A stretch of DNA of 7,588 nucleotides from positions 1 to 7,588 of the forward strand of contig CAYSLC010000244.1 of the NCBI GenBank assembly GCA_964431545.1. The letters are read 5' to 3'. Of this stretch, positions 1-7,446 are shown piece after piece. The notes beneath the pieces were generated by a model. It saw only the letters and a list, made by a program, of their open reading frames with translations, was not told the DNA's origin and searched no databases. Source of the stretch: CAYSLC01 sp964431545 (GTDB taxonomy: Bacteria > Desulfobacterota > Desulfobacteria > Desulfobacterales > JAABSP01). The translations under genes and the position numbers were made by a program. Position 1 is the stretch's first letter. Every line of letters starts with the position of its first letter.

Positions 1-697
1 ACACCAGCAAATACTTCCGCCACGCCCCCTCGTCGGCCCTCAGCTCCTCGATGGTCCCGCCCCACCGGATGGCGCCGTTGTCGATGATGTAGCCCCGGTC
101 GCTCAGGTCGAGGGCCACGGCCTGGTTCTGTTCGGCCAAAAGGACCGTGAGCCCCTCGTCCCGGAGGCGGCGGATCTGTTCGGCCAGCATCCGGACCACC
201 AGGGGGGCGAGGCCCTCGGTGGGCTCGTCCAGGAGCAGGAGGGCGGGGTCGGTCATCAGGGCCCGGCCGATGGTGAGCATCTGCTGTTCGCCGCCGCTCA
301 GATACCCGGCCCGGCGGCCGTCGATCTCCTTTAACGGCGGGAAGAATTCGTAGATCCGGTCCCGGGTCCATCGGGACGGGCGTCCCGAAACCCCCTCCAC
401 GATCTCCAGGTTTTCGCCCACGGTCAGGTCGGCGAAGACCCGGCGGTCGTCGGGGACGTAGCCGATCCCCGCCCGGGCGACGCGAAAGGGTTTTTCTTTC
501 GTGATCTCCCGGCCCGCGAAGACGATCCGCCCCTGCCGGGCCGGGGTCAGGCCCATGATGGCCCGCATGGTGGTGCTCTTGCCGGCCCCGTTGCGGCCCA
601 GGAGGCAGACGATCTCCCCTTGTTCCACCGTCAGGGAGACCCCGAACAGGATGTGGCTCAGGCCGTAATAAGCGTGGACGTTCTCCACCCGGAGCAT
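1..697 (-). CDS. livF: LivF-type ABC transporter ATP-binding protein (3' end cut by window edge)
   Basis: This is the second ATPase of the HAAT importer; it dimerises with LivG under the LivH/LivM channel on the cytoplasmic side and powers uptake. Translating back from the ATG at 697-695 gives 232 residues with no stop before the window edge. Walker A is GRNGAGKST (residues 34-42), the signature is LSGGEQQ (133-139) and Walker B is LLLLDEPTEG (153-162). The switch position carries Gln190 in the AEQN motif, where most ABC ATPases have His; this substitution is normal for LivF. The Q-loop region reads YVPDDRRVF, against YVPEGRR in many relatives. LivF proteins are usually about 233-240 aa and end near a KYL motif, seen here as RKYLLV, so only a few residues should be missing. 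The start lies 4 bp after the livG stop, with a GGAGG ribosome site inside the end of livG. The family is certain; the substrate is not. Confidence 0.95.
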   Translation of the reverse strand, partial: MLRVENVHAYYGLSHILFGVSLTVEQGEIVCLLGRNGAGKSTTMRAIMGLTPARQGRIVFAGREITKEKPFRVARAGIGYVPDDRRVFADLTVGENLEIVEGVSGRPSRWTRDRIYEFFPPLKEIDGRRAGYLSGGEQQMLTIGRALMTDPALLLLDEPTEGLAPLVVRMLAEQIRRLRDEGLTVLLAEQNQAVALDLSDRGYIIDNGAIRWGGTIEELRADEGAWRKYLLV

Positions 698-701
698 GGG
701 A

Positions 702-1436
702 TCAGCCCCCCTCCAGGTAGGCCCGGCGGACCTGGGGGTCGGCCCGGACCACCTCGGGCCGGTCCTCGATGAGGGTCCGGCCCTGGCGCATGACCATGAT
801 CCGGTCGGCTAGGGAGAAGACCATCTCCATGTCGTGCTCGCAGAAGACCAGGGTGAGCCCCATCTCCTTGGAAAGACGCCGCATCAGGCCCAGGGCCTTG
901 GCCGTCTCCTCCGGGGACATCCCGGCGGTGGGCTCGTCGAGGATCAGTAGCTCCGGCCGGCTGCCCAGGGCGATGGCGATCTCCAGGACCTTCTGGTCCC
1001 CGTGGGAGAGGGTCCCGCCGACCCGCCGGGCCTGGCCGGCCAGGCCCACCTGGGCCAGGATCGCCTCGGTCTCCCTCCGGGCCATGCGGCCGGCGTCGCC
1101 GAAAAGATCGAAGGAGCGCCGCCGCCGGGCCAGCACCGCCACCCGGACGTTCTCCATCACCGACAGCCGGTCGAAGATGTTGACCACCTGGTAGGACCGG
1201 CCGATCCCCTTCCGGCAGACCCGGTGGGGGGGCAGCCCGGCGATCTCCTCCTCCCTGAACCGGATGGAGCCCCGGTCGGGCTTCAACTGACCGGTGATCA
1301 GGTTGAAGAGGGTGGTCTTGCCCGCGCCGTTGGGGCCGATGACGGCGACGATCTCCCCCGGCGCCACAAAGAGATGGGCGTCGTCCACCGCCATGAACCC
1401 GTCGAAGGATTTTTGCACGGCCTCAACCCGCAGCAT
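702..1436 (-). CDS. livG: LivG-type ABC transporter ATP-binding protein
   Basis: This is the first ATPase of the HAAT importer, the cytoplasmic partner of LivF. It is full length at 244 aa. Walker A is GPNGAGKTT (residues 34-42), followed by a Q-loop (SYQ, Gln83), signature LSHGDQ (143-148), Walker B LLILDEPTAG (163-172) and H-loop EHDM (His201). The insertion around residues 100-125 between Q-loop and signature, and the TAGMSPEE stretch after Walker B, are typical of LivG and separate it from LivF. The LSHGD form of the signature also occurs in the urea ATPase UrtD, but the sequence around it matches general LivG better. The ATG at 1436-1434 lies inside the 3' end of livM, a 14-bp overlap in another frame that suggests translational coupling. 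All catalytic motifs are intact. Confidence 0.96.
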   Translation of the reverse strand: MLRVEAVQKSFDGFMAVDDAHLFVAPGEIVAVIGPNGAGKTTLFNLITGQLKPDRGSIRFREEEIAGLPPHRVCRKGIGRSYQVVNIFDRLSVMENVRVAVLARRRRSFDLFGDAGRMARRETEAILAQVGLAGQARRVGGTLSHGDQKVLEIAIALGSRPELLILDEPTAGMSPEETAKALGLMRRLSKEMGLTLVFCEHDMEMVFSLADRIMVMRQGRTLIEDRPEVVRADPQVRRAYLEGG

Positions 1437-2391
1437 CGGCCCCCTCCGTCCGCCGGGACGCCCGGTCCGCGGCCCGCTCCGTAAAGTATCCGAGGACCCC
1501 CTGGGGCAGGACCAGGATCAGGGCCATGAGGACCAGGCCCAGGACCAGGGTCCAGTATTCGGTATGGATCCCCACGAAGGTCTGGAGGGTCACGATGACG
1601 GCGGCCCCGAGCATGGGGCCGAAGAAGGTGAACCATCCGCCCAAAAGGCACATGATGAGGATCTCCAGGGAGAGGGTCCAGAACATCAGGTCCGGGAAGA
1701 CCGACCCCTCCACCGTCACGAAGAGGGCGCCGGCCACCCCGGCGAAGAACCCCGCCGCCACCATGCCGACGAGCTGGTGGGCCGCAACGTCGACCCCCAC
1801 GGCCCGGCTCCGCTCCGGGTTGTCCCGGATCGCCTGGAAGGTCCGGCCGAAGGGGGAGCGGACGATCCGTCCCATGACCAACAGCGAGACGGCGGTGACC
1901 GCCAGGGCGAAATAGAAGGAGCCCCGGATGGAGGCGATGGCGTCGGGGACCGGGATCCCGTGGATCCCGTCGTCGCCGCCGGTGAAGTCGTACCACCGGT
2001 AGACGATGGTCCAGACCAGGGAGCCTAAAGAGATCTGGAGCATCCCGAAGTAGAGCTTGGACAGCCGCGCGCAGATCAGCCCCACCAGGAGGCTCGCCAC
2101 GGCCGCCGCCAGGGGGGCGGCCCCGTAGGCGACCCAGGCCGGGGCCCCGGTCCGGGTCAGCGCCAGGGCCACGGCATACGCCCCGATGCCGTAGAATACG
2201 GCGTGGTGGAACTGGTACATCCCGCCGTATCCGAGCACCAGGTTGAGGCTGGTGGCGAGCAGGCCGTGGATGAGGATCAGGGAGAGGAGGTAGACGTAGA
2301 ACCGGGGCAGAAAGGGCGGGGCCGCCGCCAGCAGGACCAGGACGGCCCCGGCCGCGGCGTGGGATGTCCGGAACCGCCGCCGCCCCGTCAC
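1423..2391 (-). CDS. livM: LivM-type ABC transporter permease
   Basis: This is one of the two inner-membrane channel subunits of the HAAT importer. It is about 322 aa and mostly hydrophobic, with several membrane segments; the Arg/Ala-rich tail should be cytoplasmic. Family landmarks are the early QFHHAVFYGIGAYA stretch (about residues 60-73), the TGGDDGIHGIP loop (about 137-147), SPFGRTFQAIRDNP (about 179-192), which is the coupling loop that contacts the ATPase, and LGGWFTFFGPMLGAA (about 250-264), equivalent to the GGxGT..GPxxGA block of relatives. I chose the GTG at 2391-2389 because its GTGA overlaps the livH stop by 4 bp, the same arrangement as lutA/lutB, with a GAGG ribosome site 8 bases upstream. 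The TTG one codon earlier (2394) is possible and would add one residue. Confidence 0.94.
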   Translation of the reverse strand: MTGRRRFRTSHAAAGAVLVLLAAAPPFLPRFYVYLLSLILIHGLLATSLNLVLGYGGMYQFHHAVFYGIGAYAVALALTRTGAPAWVAYGAAPLAAAVASLLVGLICARLSKLYFGMLQISLGSLVWTIVYRWYDFTGGDDGIHGIPVPDAIASIRGSFYFALAVTAVSLLVMGRIVRSPFGRTFQAIRDNPERSRAVGVDVAAHQLVGMVAAGFFAGVAGALFVTVEGSVFPDLMFWTLSLEILIMCLLGGWFTFFGPMLGAAVIVTLQTFVGIHTEYWTLVLGLVLMALILVLPQGVLGYFTERAADRASRRTEGADAAG

Positions 2392-3284
2392 CAAGTGGAC
2401 CTCAGCAGGCCCCGGGGCTTGATGAGCAGGGCCGTCACCACCGCCGCGTAGGGGAAGACGATGGCGAACTGGGGCCAGACCAGGATCCCGATGCTGTCGG
2501 TGAGCCCGAAGATCAGGGCCCCCAGCAGGGCCCCCCAGATGTTGCCCAGGCCCCCCACGATGACGATGAGGAAGGCCTCGATGATGATGGCGTGGTCCAT
2601 GCCCTGGGTGATGTTCTGGGTGGGGGCCACCAGGGCTCCGCCCAGCCCGGCCAGGAAGCAGCCGATGACGAAGACCGCCGCGAAGACCCGGCCCACGTTG
2701 ATGCCCACGGCCCCCACCATCTCCCGGTCCACGGCCGCGGCCCGGGCGATCTTGCCGATCCGGGTCCGGTTGGTCAGATACCAGAGGCCGAAGGCGACGG
2801 CGGGCCCCAGGGCCAGGAGGAAGAGGTTGTACCGGGGGAAGGGCAGGCCCAGGAGGGTAACGTACCCCTGGAGGAGATCCGGGGCCGCCAGGGACCGGTA
2901 GTCGGCCCCCCAGAGCATCTTGACCAGGTCGTTGAGGACCAGGGTCAGCGAAAAGGTGAAGAGCAGGAGCATCAGGTGCTCCCGCTCGTAGAGGAACCGG
3001 AAGACGGCCCGCTCCACCGCCAGGCCCGCCAGGGCCACCGCCGTCGGGGCCGCGACCAGGGCGATCCAGAAGGCGCCCGGGCCGCCCCCCAGGGCCGTGG
3101 CGATGGTGTAGGCCAGGAAGGCCCCCATCATATACAGCGACCCGTGGGCGATGTTGGGGATCCGCAGGACCCCCAGCACCAGGCTCAGGCCCGAGGCGAC
3201 GATGAAGAGGATCGTGGTCCGGCTCAGGCCCACCAGAATCTGCTGGAAGAGGGCCGAAAGCGTGACCTCGGCGAAGGGGAACAC
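2388..3284 (-). CDS. livH: LivH-type ABC transporter permease
   Basis: This is the second inner-membrane channel subunit, partner of LivM, at 298 aa. The hydrophobic segments begin around residue 18. Family signatures are GLSLVLGVLRIPNIAHGSLYMMGAFLAY in the first third (residues 32-59), TRIGKIARAAAVDREMVGAVGI (about 174-195), which is the ATPase-coupling loop, AGLGGAL (212-218), and VGGLGNIWGALLGA (243-256), the conserved block near the C-terminus. The start is GTG (3284-3282), 7 bp after the stop of the binding-protein gene; its ribosome site is poor (a G-run about 14 bases upstream), so it may depend on translation of the upstream gene. The end is TGA at 2390-2388, overlapped by the livM start. 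Length and motifs match a full, functional LivH. Confidence 0.94.
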   Translation of the reverse strand: MFPFAEVTLSALFQQILVGLSRTTILFIVASGLSLVLGVLRIPNIAHGSLYMMGAFLAYTIATALGGGPGAFWIALVAAPTAVALAGLAVERAVFRFLYEREHLMLLLFTFSLTLVLNDLVKMLWGADYRSLAAPDLLQGYVTLLGLPFPRYNLFLLALGPAVAFGLWYLTNRTRIGKIARAAAVDREMVGAVGINVGRVFAAVFVIGCFLAGLGGALVAPTQNITQGMDHAIIIEAFLIVIVGGLGNIWGALLGALIFGLTDSIGILVWPQFAIVFPYAAVVTALLIKPRGLLRSTW

Positions 3285-3291
3285 CGGCGGC

Positions 3292-4512
3292 CTATTCCCC
3301 CCGGACCGCCTGGATCTCCTCCGGCGTGGGCATCACTTCCGCGCCGGGGATGTGGACGATCTCCGATGCCACCAGAAAGTCGTAATCGGGCGATTTCCGG
3401 GTGACGCCCATGAACATGGGGAACATCACCTGGTGGTCGATCCCCCGCAGGGTCAGGGGGCCCACCGGCGAGTCGATGGTCATCTCCTCCAGGGCGTCGA
3501 TGAGCTTCTCGGTCTCCACCTCGCCGGCCTTCTGATACCCGTTGACGATGAAGTTGGCGGTGACGAAGCCGTAGAGGGCCCCCACCTTGGGCGGGCGGTC
3601 GTAGGCTTTCCGGAAGGCCGCCACAAAGGCCCGGTTCTCCGCCGTCTCCGGGTGGTAGAAGAAGTAGTTGGAGGTGCCGATGACCCCCTCGGGCGCGTTT
3701 TCCCCAAGGGGCAGGAGGGTGGAGAGTTCCGTGGCGGTGTGCATGAAAAAGGGGACCTTCTGGTTGAAGCCGGTGGCCTGGGCCGCCTTGAGGAAGGGGA
3801 CGCAGTCCCGGCCGCCGGTGGCCACGATCACGGCATCGGGCGCGGCCCCCAGGATGGCGGTGATGTAGGGGGTGAAGTCGGGCTCCCCCACCTTCCACCA
3901 GGTCTGGCCCAGCAGCTCCGCCTCGGGTTTGAGCTTCTTCAGGTTCTCCCAGACCCCGTCGGCGATGGCGTGGCCGTACTCGTAGTCGTCCCCGGCGATC
4001 CAGTATTTCGTGTAAGGCCGCTTGGCCAGGCCCACGGCCCCGGCCCTGCCGGCCATGGCGGTGTTCTCGTTCATGCCGAAGACGTACCGGTGGCCCTTTT
4101 CGCCGGTGATCTTGGCGCTCTTGGAGAATGTGGCGAAGAAGGGGATCTTCTCCCGTGCGCACAGCTCGGAGATGGCCAGGGCCAGGCTGGAGTTGATGGT
4201 CCCCATGAGGATATCCACGCCCTCGCGCATGATCAGCTCCTTGGCGGCCCGCAGCCCCAGGTCCACCTTGAACTTGCTGTCCCGGGTGGTGAACTCGATC
4301 TTGTGGCCCAGGACCCCGCCGGCGGCGTTGACCTCGTCCACCGCCAGGGCGAAGGCGTCCCGCACGTCGTTGGTGTAGGTGCTCGGCGGGCCGCTGTAAC
4401 AGTCCACGATCCCCACCTTGATGGTCTTTTCCGCCATGGCCCCGCCGGCCGAAGCCAGCACCAGCAGCATCGAAGCCACCGCCGCCGTCAATATCGTTCC
4501 CCTCTTTTTCAT
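3292..4512 (-). CDS. periplasmic substrate-binding protein of a HAAT-family ABC importer (LivK-like)
   Basis: This is the ligand-capturing component, 406 aa, of the type I periplasmic binding fold (Peripla_BP_6/LivK group). A Sec signal peptide is clear: MKKR, a hydrophobic core to about residue 20, and an AMA cleavage site after residue 27. There is no lipobox cysteine, so the mature protein should be free in the periplasm. The mature part opens with IKVGIVDCYSGPPS, the usual first beta strand and ligand loop, then NAAGGVLGHKIEF and TRDSKF, both typical of the family; GTINSSLALAISE (about residues 103-115) is the likely ligand-contact loop. The ATG has a strong AAGGAGG site four bases upstream, fitting the high expression usual for binding proteins. 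It leads the transporter block and follows lutC after 46 bp. The ligand cannot be read from sequence: amino acid, amide, aromatic acid or, from the lut context, lactate or a similar hydroxy acid. Confidence 0.93.
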   Translation of the reverse strand: MKKRGTILTAAVASMLLVLASAGGAMAEKTIKVGIVDCYSGPPSTYTNDVRDAFALAVDEVNAAGGVLGHKIEFTTRDSKFKVDLGLRAAKELIMREGVDILMGTINSSLALAISELCAREKIPFFATFSKSAKITGEKGHRYVFGMNENTAMAGRAGAVGLAKRPYTKYWIAGDDYEYGHAIADGVWENLKKLKPEAELLGQTWWKVGEPDFTPYITAILGAAPDAVIVATGGRDCVPFLKAAQATGFNQKVPFFMHTATELSTLLPLGENAPEGVIGTSNYFFYHPETAENRAFVAAFRKAYDRPPKVGALYGFVTANFIVNGYQKAGEVETEKLIDALEEMTIDSPVGPLTLRGIDHQVMFPMFMGVTRKSPDYDFLVASEIVHIPGAEVMPTPEEIQAVRGE

Positions 4513-4558
4513 GCGCCCTCCTTTTCCGTTGGTCGTTTTCGTTTATTTCGTGCCGCCA
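4513..4558 (-). promoter_or_regulatory. lutC to binding-protein intergenic spacer with strong ribosome binding site
   Basis: The 46 bp between the lutC stop and the binding-protein ATG are much richer in A and T than the surroundings. They contain AAGGAGG at 4517-4523, four bases before the ATG. No inverted repeat followed by a T-run is present, so transcription from lut could continue into the transporter genes. The A-rich part (AAATAAACGAAAACG on the coding strand) might belong to an internal promoter or simply keep the ribosome site unstructured. I cannot point to a convincing -35/-10 pair. Confidence 0.6.
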
Positions 4559-5342
4559 TCAGCCGGCCCCGTCGGGAGTTCCGCCTTCAGGCGGTCCGGG
4601 CCCCGTCACCACGATCAGGACCATCTCCCTCGGCCCGTGGGCCCCGTGAACCATGCACGCCTCGATGTCGGCCGTCTTGCTGGGGCCGGAGATGAAGGTC
4701 ATGCAGTGGGTCAGCCCCTCGGCCGCTTCGGTCGGATCATGGCCCAGCAGGGTGTACAGCTCCCGGAAGGTGGCCACGATCCGGTCCAGGCCGATGACCG
4801 CCACGTGGATCGACGGCACCAGGGAGACGCTCCGGGCCCGGCCGGGCCGGGTCTTCATCGCCACCGTGGCGGTCTCGGCCACGGCGAAATCGGCCGAGGT
4901 CACGCCGATGAAGGCGCCCGCCACCTCGGCCCGGATCCGGGACCGTTCCGCCGACCCGTCGGCCCCTTCCACCGGCTCCGTGGCAAAGACCGGGATCCCC
5001 TCCGGGGTCAGGCGCCGGGGGAGGTCGAGGGCGTCCACCAAGGGGTGGCGCCAGACCGCAACCGATTTATCGCCCCCCCACTCGGGCTCCCGTTCCAGGA
5101 CGATCCGCCGCACCGTCTCCCCGGCCGAGGCCGCGTCGGGGACGGGGATCACCGTCAGGGCGAGGGGCACGGCCGCCGCCGCGAGGGTGTCGAGGAGGGC
5201 CATCCGGTCCTCCCGGGTCCGGCCGGCCACAGCTTCCAGGAGCCCCGCAATCCCCTCGGGGTCCGGCTCGGTCCACAGGGCCGGCGCATGCCGTCTCCGG
5301 TCCGCCGGCAGGCCCAGGGCGGATCGGATCCGGGCCAGAAAC
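4559..5342 (-). CDS. lutC: lactate utilization protein LutC, LUD domain (5' end lost in assembly gap)
   Basis: LutC is the third component of the LutABC complex, which oxidises L-lactate to pyruvate in the cytoplasm. 260 residues are visible up to the N gap. The first ones, FLARIRSALG, match the amphipathic helix at the very N-terminus of LutC proteins, so probably only about five to ten residues and the start codon are missing. The LUD domain core is GVTSADFAVAETATVAM followed by SLVPSIHVAVIGLDRIV; the C-terminal block FISGPSKTADIEACMVHGAHGPRE matches the conserved GPSxTADIE..HGPRE motif of the family. Relatives in E. coli (YkgG) and Bacillus (LutC) are about 230-240 aa, so this copy is slightly long, with a Gly/Pro-rich tail. 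It ends at TGA 46 bp before the binding-protein gene. No Fe-S cysteine motif is present, as expected for LutC. Confidence 0.92.
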
Positions 5343-5442
5343 NNNNNNNNNNNNNNNNNNNNNNNNNNNNNNNNNNNNNNNNNNNNNNNNNNNNNNNNNN
5401 NNNNNNNNNNNNNNNNNNNNNNNNNNNNNNNNNNNNNNNNNN
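5343..5442. other. assembly gap of exactly 100 N
   Basis: The run of N is exactly 100 bases, a common placeholder for a scaffold gap of unknown size. It removes the C-terminus of LutB and the start of LutC. The 396 visible LutB residues fall roughly 65-90 short of the usual 460-480, and LutC lacks a few more, so the real missing sequence is probably nearer 220-300 bp than 100. By chance the flanking frames agree across 100 N, giving a false continuous reading frame. Confidence 0.95.
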
Positions 5443-6631
5443 CCCACGCCGGGTCCCCCTCGGCCAGCCGGGTCCGGAGGGCCGTCAGCATCCGGGGGTG
5501 GTCGATATCCACCGGGCAGATGTCCCGGCACGCCCCGCAGAGGGACTCGCCCAGGCAGAGGTCCTTGGCCCGGTCGATCCCCACCAGCAGCGGCGTCACC
5601 ACCGCCCCGATGGGCCCGCAGTAAGGATAGCCGTAGGCGTGCCCCCCGATCTTGGCGTAGACCGGGCAGGTGTTGAGGCATCCGCCGCACCGGATGCACC
5701 GGAGGATCTCCCGGAACTCCGGATCGGCCAGGATCCGGGACCGGCCGTTGTCGATGATCACCAGGTGAAACTCGTCGGGGCCGTCGGCGTGGCCCGGCCC
5801 CCTCGGGCCGCCGATGTAGGAGACGTACCCGGCCATGCTCTGGGCCGAGGCCCCCCGGCAGAGCAGGCGCAGGAGGATGTCGTGGCCGGCCAGACGGGCC
5901 GTGATCCGCTCCATGCCCATGATGGCCACGTGGATCCGGGGCAGGGTGTTGGCCATCCGGATGTTCCCCTCGTTGGAGAGGGTGGTGATGTGGCCGGTCT
6001 CGGCGCAGGCGAGGTTGCACCCGGAGATCCCCATGTCGGCGGTGAGAAACTTCTCCCGCAGGGCGGCCCGGGCCGCACGGGTCAGCGTCGGGGGATCGTC
6101 GGTGTAGGGGATCTTCAGCTTGTCGGCGAAGAGCCGGCCGATCTCGTCCCGGGTCAGGTGGATGGCCGGGGCGATGATGTGGGAGGGGTGGTCCCCGGCC
6201 AGTTGGACGATGTACTCCCCCAGGTCGGTCTCCACCGCCTCGATGCCGGCCGCCGAAAGGGCCGGGTTGAGGCCGATCTCCTCGGAGAGCATCGACTTGC
6301 CCTTGACGACCCGCCGGACCCCGTGGCGCCGGGCCAGGTCCAGGATATGGCCCAGGGCCGCGTCCGCGTCCCCGGCGAAGTGGACATGGCCGCCCCGGCC
6401 CTCGATCCCGTCGGTCAGGCGCTCCAGGAGGATGTCCAGGTGGTCGATGTCGGTCTCCCGGATCTCCGCGGCCCGGCGCCGCAGCCCCGGCCCTTCCGGG
6501 AGCTTCTCGTAGGCGGCCAGGGCCCCCTTGCCGAGCCGGTCCTGGAGGCCCTTCAACGCCCGGTGCAGATGGGTGTTCCCGAGGGCTTTTCGGGCTTCGG
6601 TCCGGTAGTGTTCGGTGCGGATGTCGGTCAC
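5443..6631 (-). CDS. lutB: lactate utilization iron-sulfur protein LutB (3' end lost in assembly gap)
   Basis: LutB is the central electron-carrying subunit of LutABC: an N-terminal LUD domain followed by a two-cluster ferredoxin domain. 396 residues are visible. The LUD core is GISGCNLACAETGHITTLSNEG (about 201-222) then LPRIHVAIMGMERI (about 230-243). The ferredoxin motifs are CIRCGGCLNTCP (Cys312, 315, 318, 322) and LCGACRDICP (Cys365, 368, 372), with the family motif GPIGAVVTPLL between them. Two positions look unusual: Cys338 just before GPIG, and Cys359, where I recall Pro in relatives. The start is GTG at 6631-6629, whose GTGA overlaps the lutA stop by 4 bp; GGAGG lies about 12 bases upstream. 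LutB proteins normally continue 65-90 residues past the last cluster motif, and that part lies in the N gap. The visible part has no frameshift. Confidence 0.94.
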
Positions 6632-7374
6632 GGGGTCGAAGGTCCTCCGGCCAGGATCCGGGCGATGTGGAGGGCCGGGACCGCCGCCCCCCGGCGGTGG
6701 AGCATCCCCTCGATGTTCATGAGACAACTGATGTCGCACCCCACCACGGCGTCGGCCCCGGTGGCGAGGATCCGGTCCACCTTGTCGGCCAAAAGGGCGG
6801 TGGAGATCTCCGGATACGTCACCGAGAACGCCCCCCCGAACCCGCAGCACCGGTCCGATTCTTCCATCTCCACCAGGGCGAGGCCCCGGACCCGGGCCAG
6901 GAGGGCCCGGGGCTGGTCCTTCACGCCGATGCCCCGCAGGAGGTGGCAGGAATCGTGGTAGGTGACCGTGCCCGGAAAAGCGGTCCCCAGATCCGTGACG
7001 CCCAGGATGTCCACCAGGTATTCGGTGAACTCGTAGATCCGGCCGGCCACGGTTCGGGCCCGTCGTTCCCATCCGGGATCGCCCCGGAACAGGGCCGGAT
7101 AATGGTTGCGGACCATGTGGACGCAAGAGCCGGACGGGCAGACGATATCCCTGTCCCCCGCAAAGACCTCGATGAAGTGGCGGGCGGCCCGGGCCGCCTC
7201 CCGTCTGTGGCCCGCGTTGTATGCCGGCTGGCCGCAGCAGGTCTGGTCGCCCGGGCAGTCCACGGCCAGGCCCCGGCCCCGGAGGACCGAGACAACGGCC
7301 TCCGCGACCTCGGGGTGGAGGACGTCCACCAGACAGGGGACAAACAGGCTCACGTGATTTTCGATTTCGTCCAT
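6628..7374 (-). CDS. lutA: lactate utilization Fe-S oxidoreductase LutA (two CCG domains)
   Basis: LutA is the first component of LutABC, related to the heterodisulfide-reductase HdrB/GlpC/GlcF cysteine-rich proteins; it is thought to hold Fe-S centres that take electrons from lactate oxidation. With the ATG at 7374 it is 248 aa, close to the 238-240 aa of YkgE and Bacillus LutA. The N-terminus VSLFVPCLVD is diagnostic. First CCG domain: Cys14, CCGQPAYNAG (46-55) and CPSGSC (79-84). Second: HDSCH (140-144), DRCCGFGG (174-181) and CDISCLMNIEG (213-223). All motif cysteines are present. The reading frame extends upstream to a TTG at 7437, but those 21 extra residues are not family-like and overlap the candidate promoter. 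The AGGAG site touches the chosen ATG unusually closely, so the exact start is less sure than the identity. Confidence 0.94.
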   Translation of the reverse strand: MDEIENHVSLFVPCLVDVLHPEVAEAVVSVLRGRGLAVDCPGDQTCCGQPAYNAGHRREAARAARHFIEVFAGDRDIVCPSGSCVHMVRNHYPALFRGDPGWERRARTVAGRIYEFTEYLVDILGVTDLGTAFPGTVTYHDSCHLLRGIGVKDQPRALLARVRGLALVEMEESDRCCGFGGAFSVTYPEISTALLADKVDRILATGADAVVGCDISCLMNIEGMLHRRGAAVPALHIARILAGGPSTP

Positions 7375-7408
7375 CTCCTCGTTTCCGCTCCCGTCGTTCA
7401 AGGGGCGA

Positions 7409-7437
7409 AGGATGGCAAAATCGGAGGAAAATGACAA
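7409..7437 (-). promoter_or_regulatory. candidate sigma70-type promoter for the lut(-liv) operon
   Basis: On the coding strand TTGTCA (7437-7432) matches the -35 consensus at five of six positions. After a 17-bp spacer, CATCCT (7414-7409) matches the -10 at only three of six. The spacer contains two TTTT runs and is one of the most A/T-rich places in the window. Transcription would begin about 25-30 bases before the lutA ribosome site, a normal leader length. The weak -10 would suit an activated promoter. Support is by pattern and position only. Confidence 0.3.
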
Positions 7438-7446
7438 CCCGAATCT

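Noticed and set aside
702..4512. Assignment of the importer as a urea (Urt) system because of the LSHG signature in LivG
   Set aside because: No urease or nickel genes are visible, the permeases and binding protein look like general Liv-type rather than UrtABC, and the LSHGD signature is common in other HAAT ATPases.
2364..4695. Plus-strand open frames of 346 and 514 residues opposite the transporter genes
   Set aside because: They are low-complexity shadow translations of livH and the binding-protein gene on the other strand, with no family features.
4418..6961. Long plus-strand open frame of 847 residues opposite the lut genes
   Set aside because: It is antisense to well-supported genes, rich in Gly, Pro, Arg, Asp and His as expected of a GC-rich shadow frame, and has no recognisable motif.
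4559..7126. A single 855-residue LutB-LutC fusion protein
   Set aside because: It exists only because the 100-N placeholder keeps the frame; its first part before the GTG at 6631 is lutA read in the wrong frame, and LutB and LutC each show their own family termini or lack them only at the gap.
7375..7437. Extended LutA of 269 residues from the TTG at 7437
   Set aside because: The extra 21 residues are not family-like, the TTG lacks a ribosome site, and the stretch overlaps the candidate promoter.
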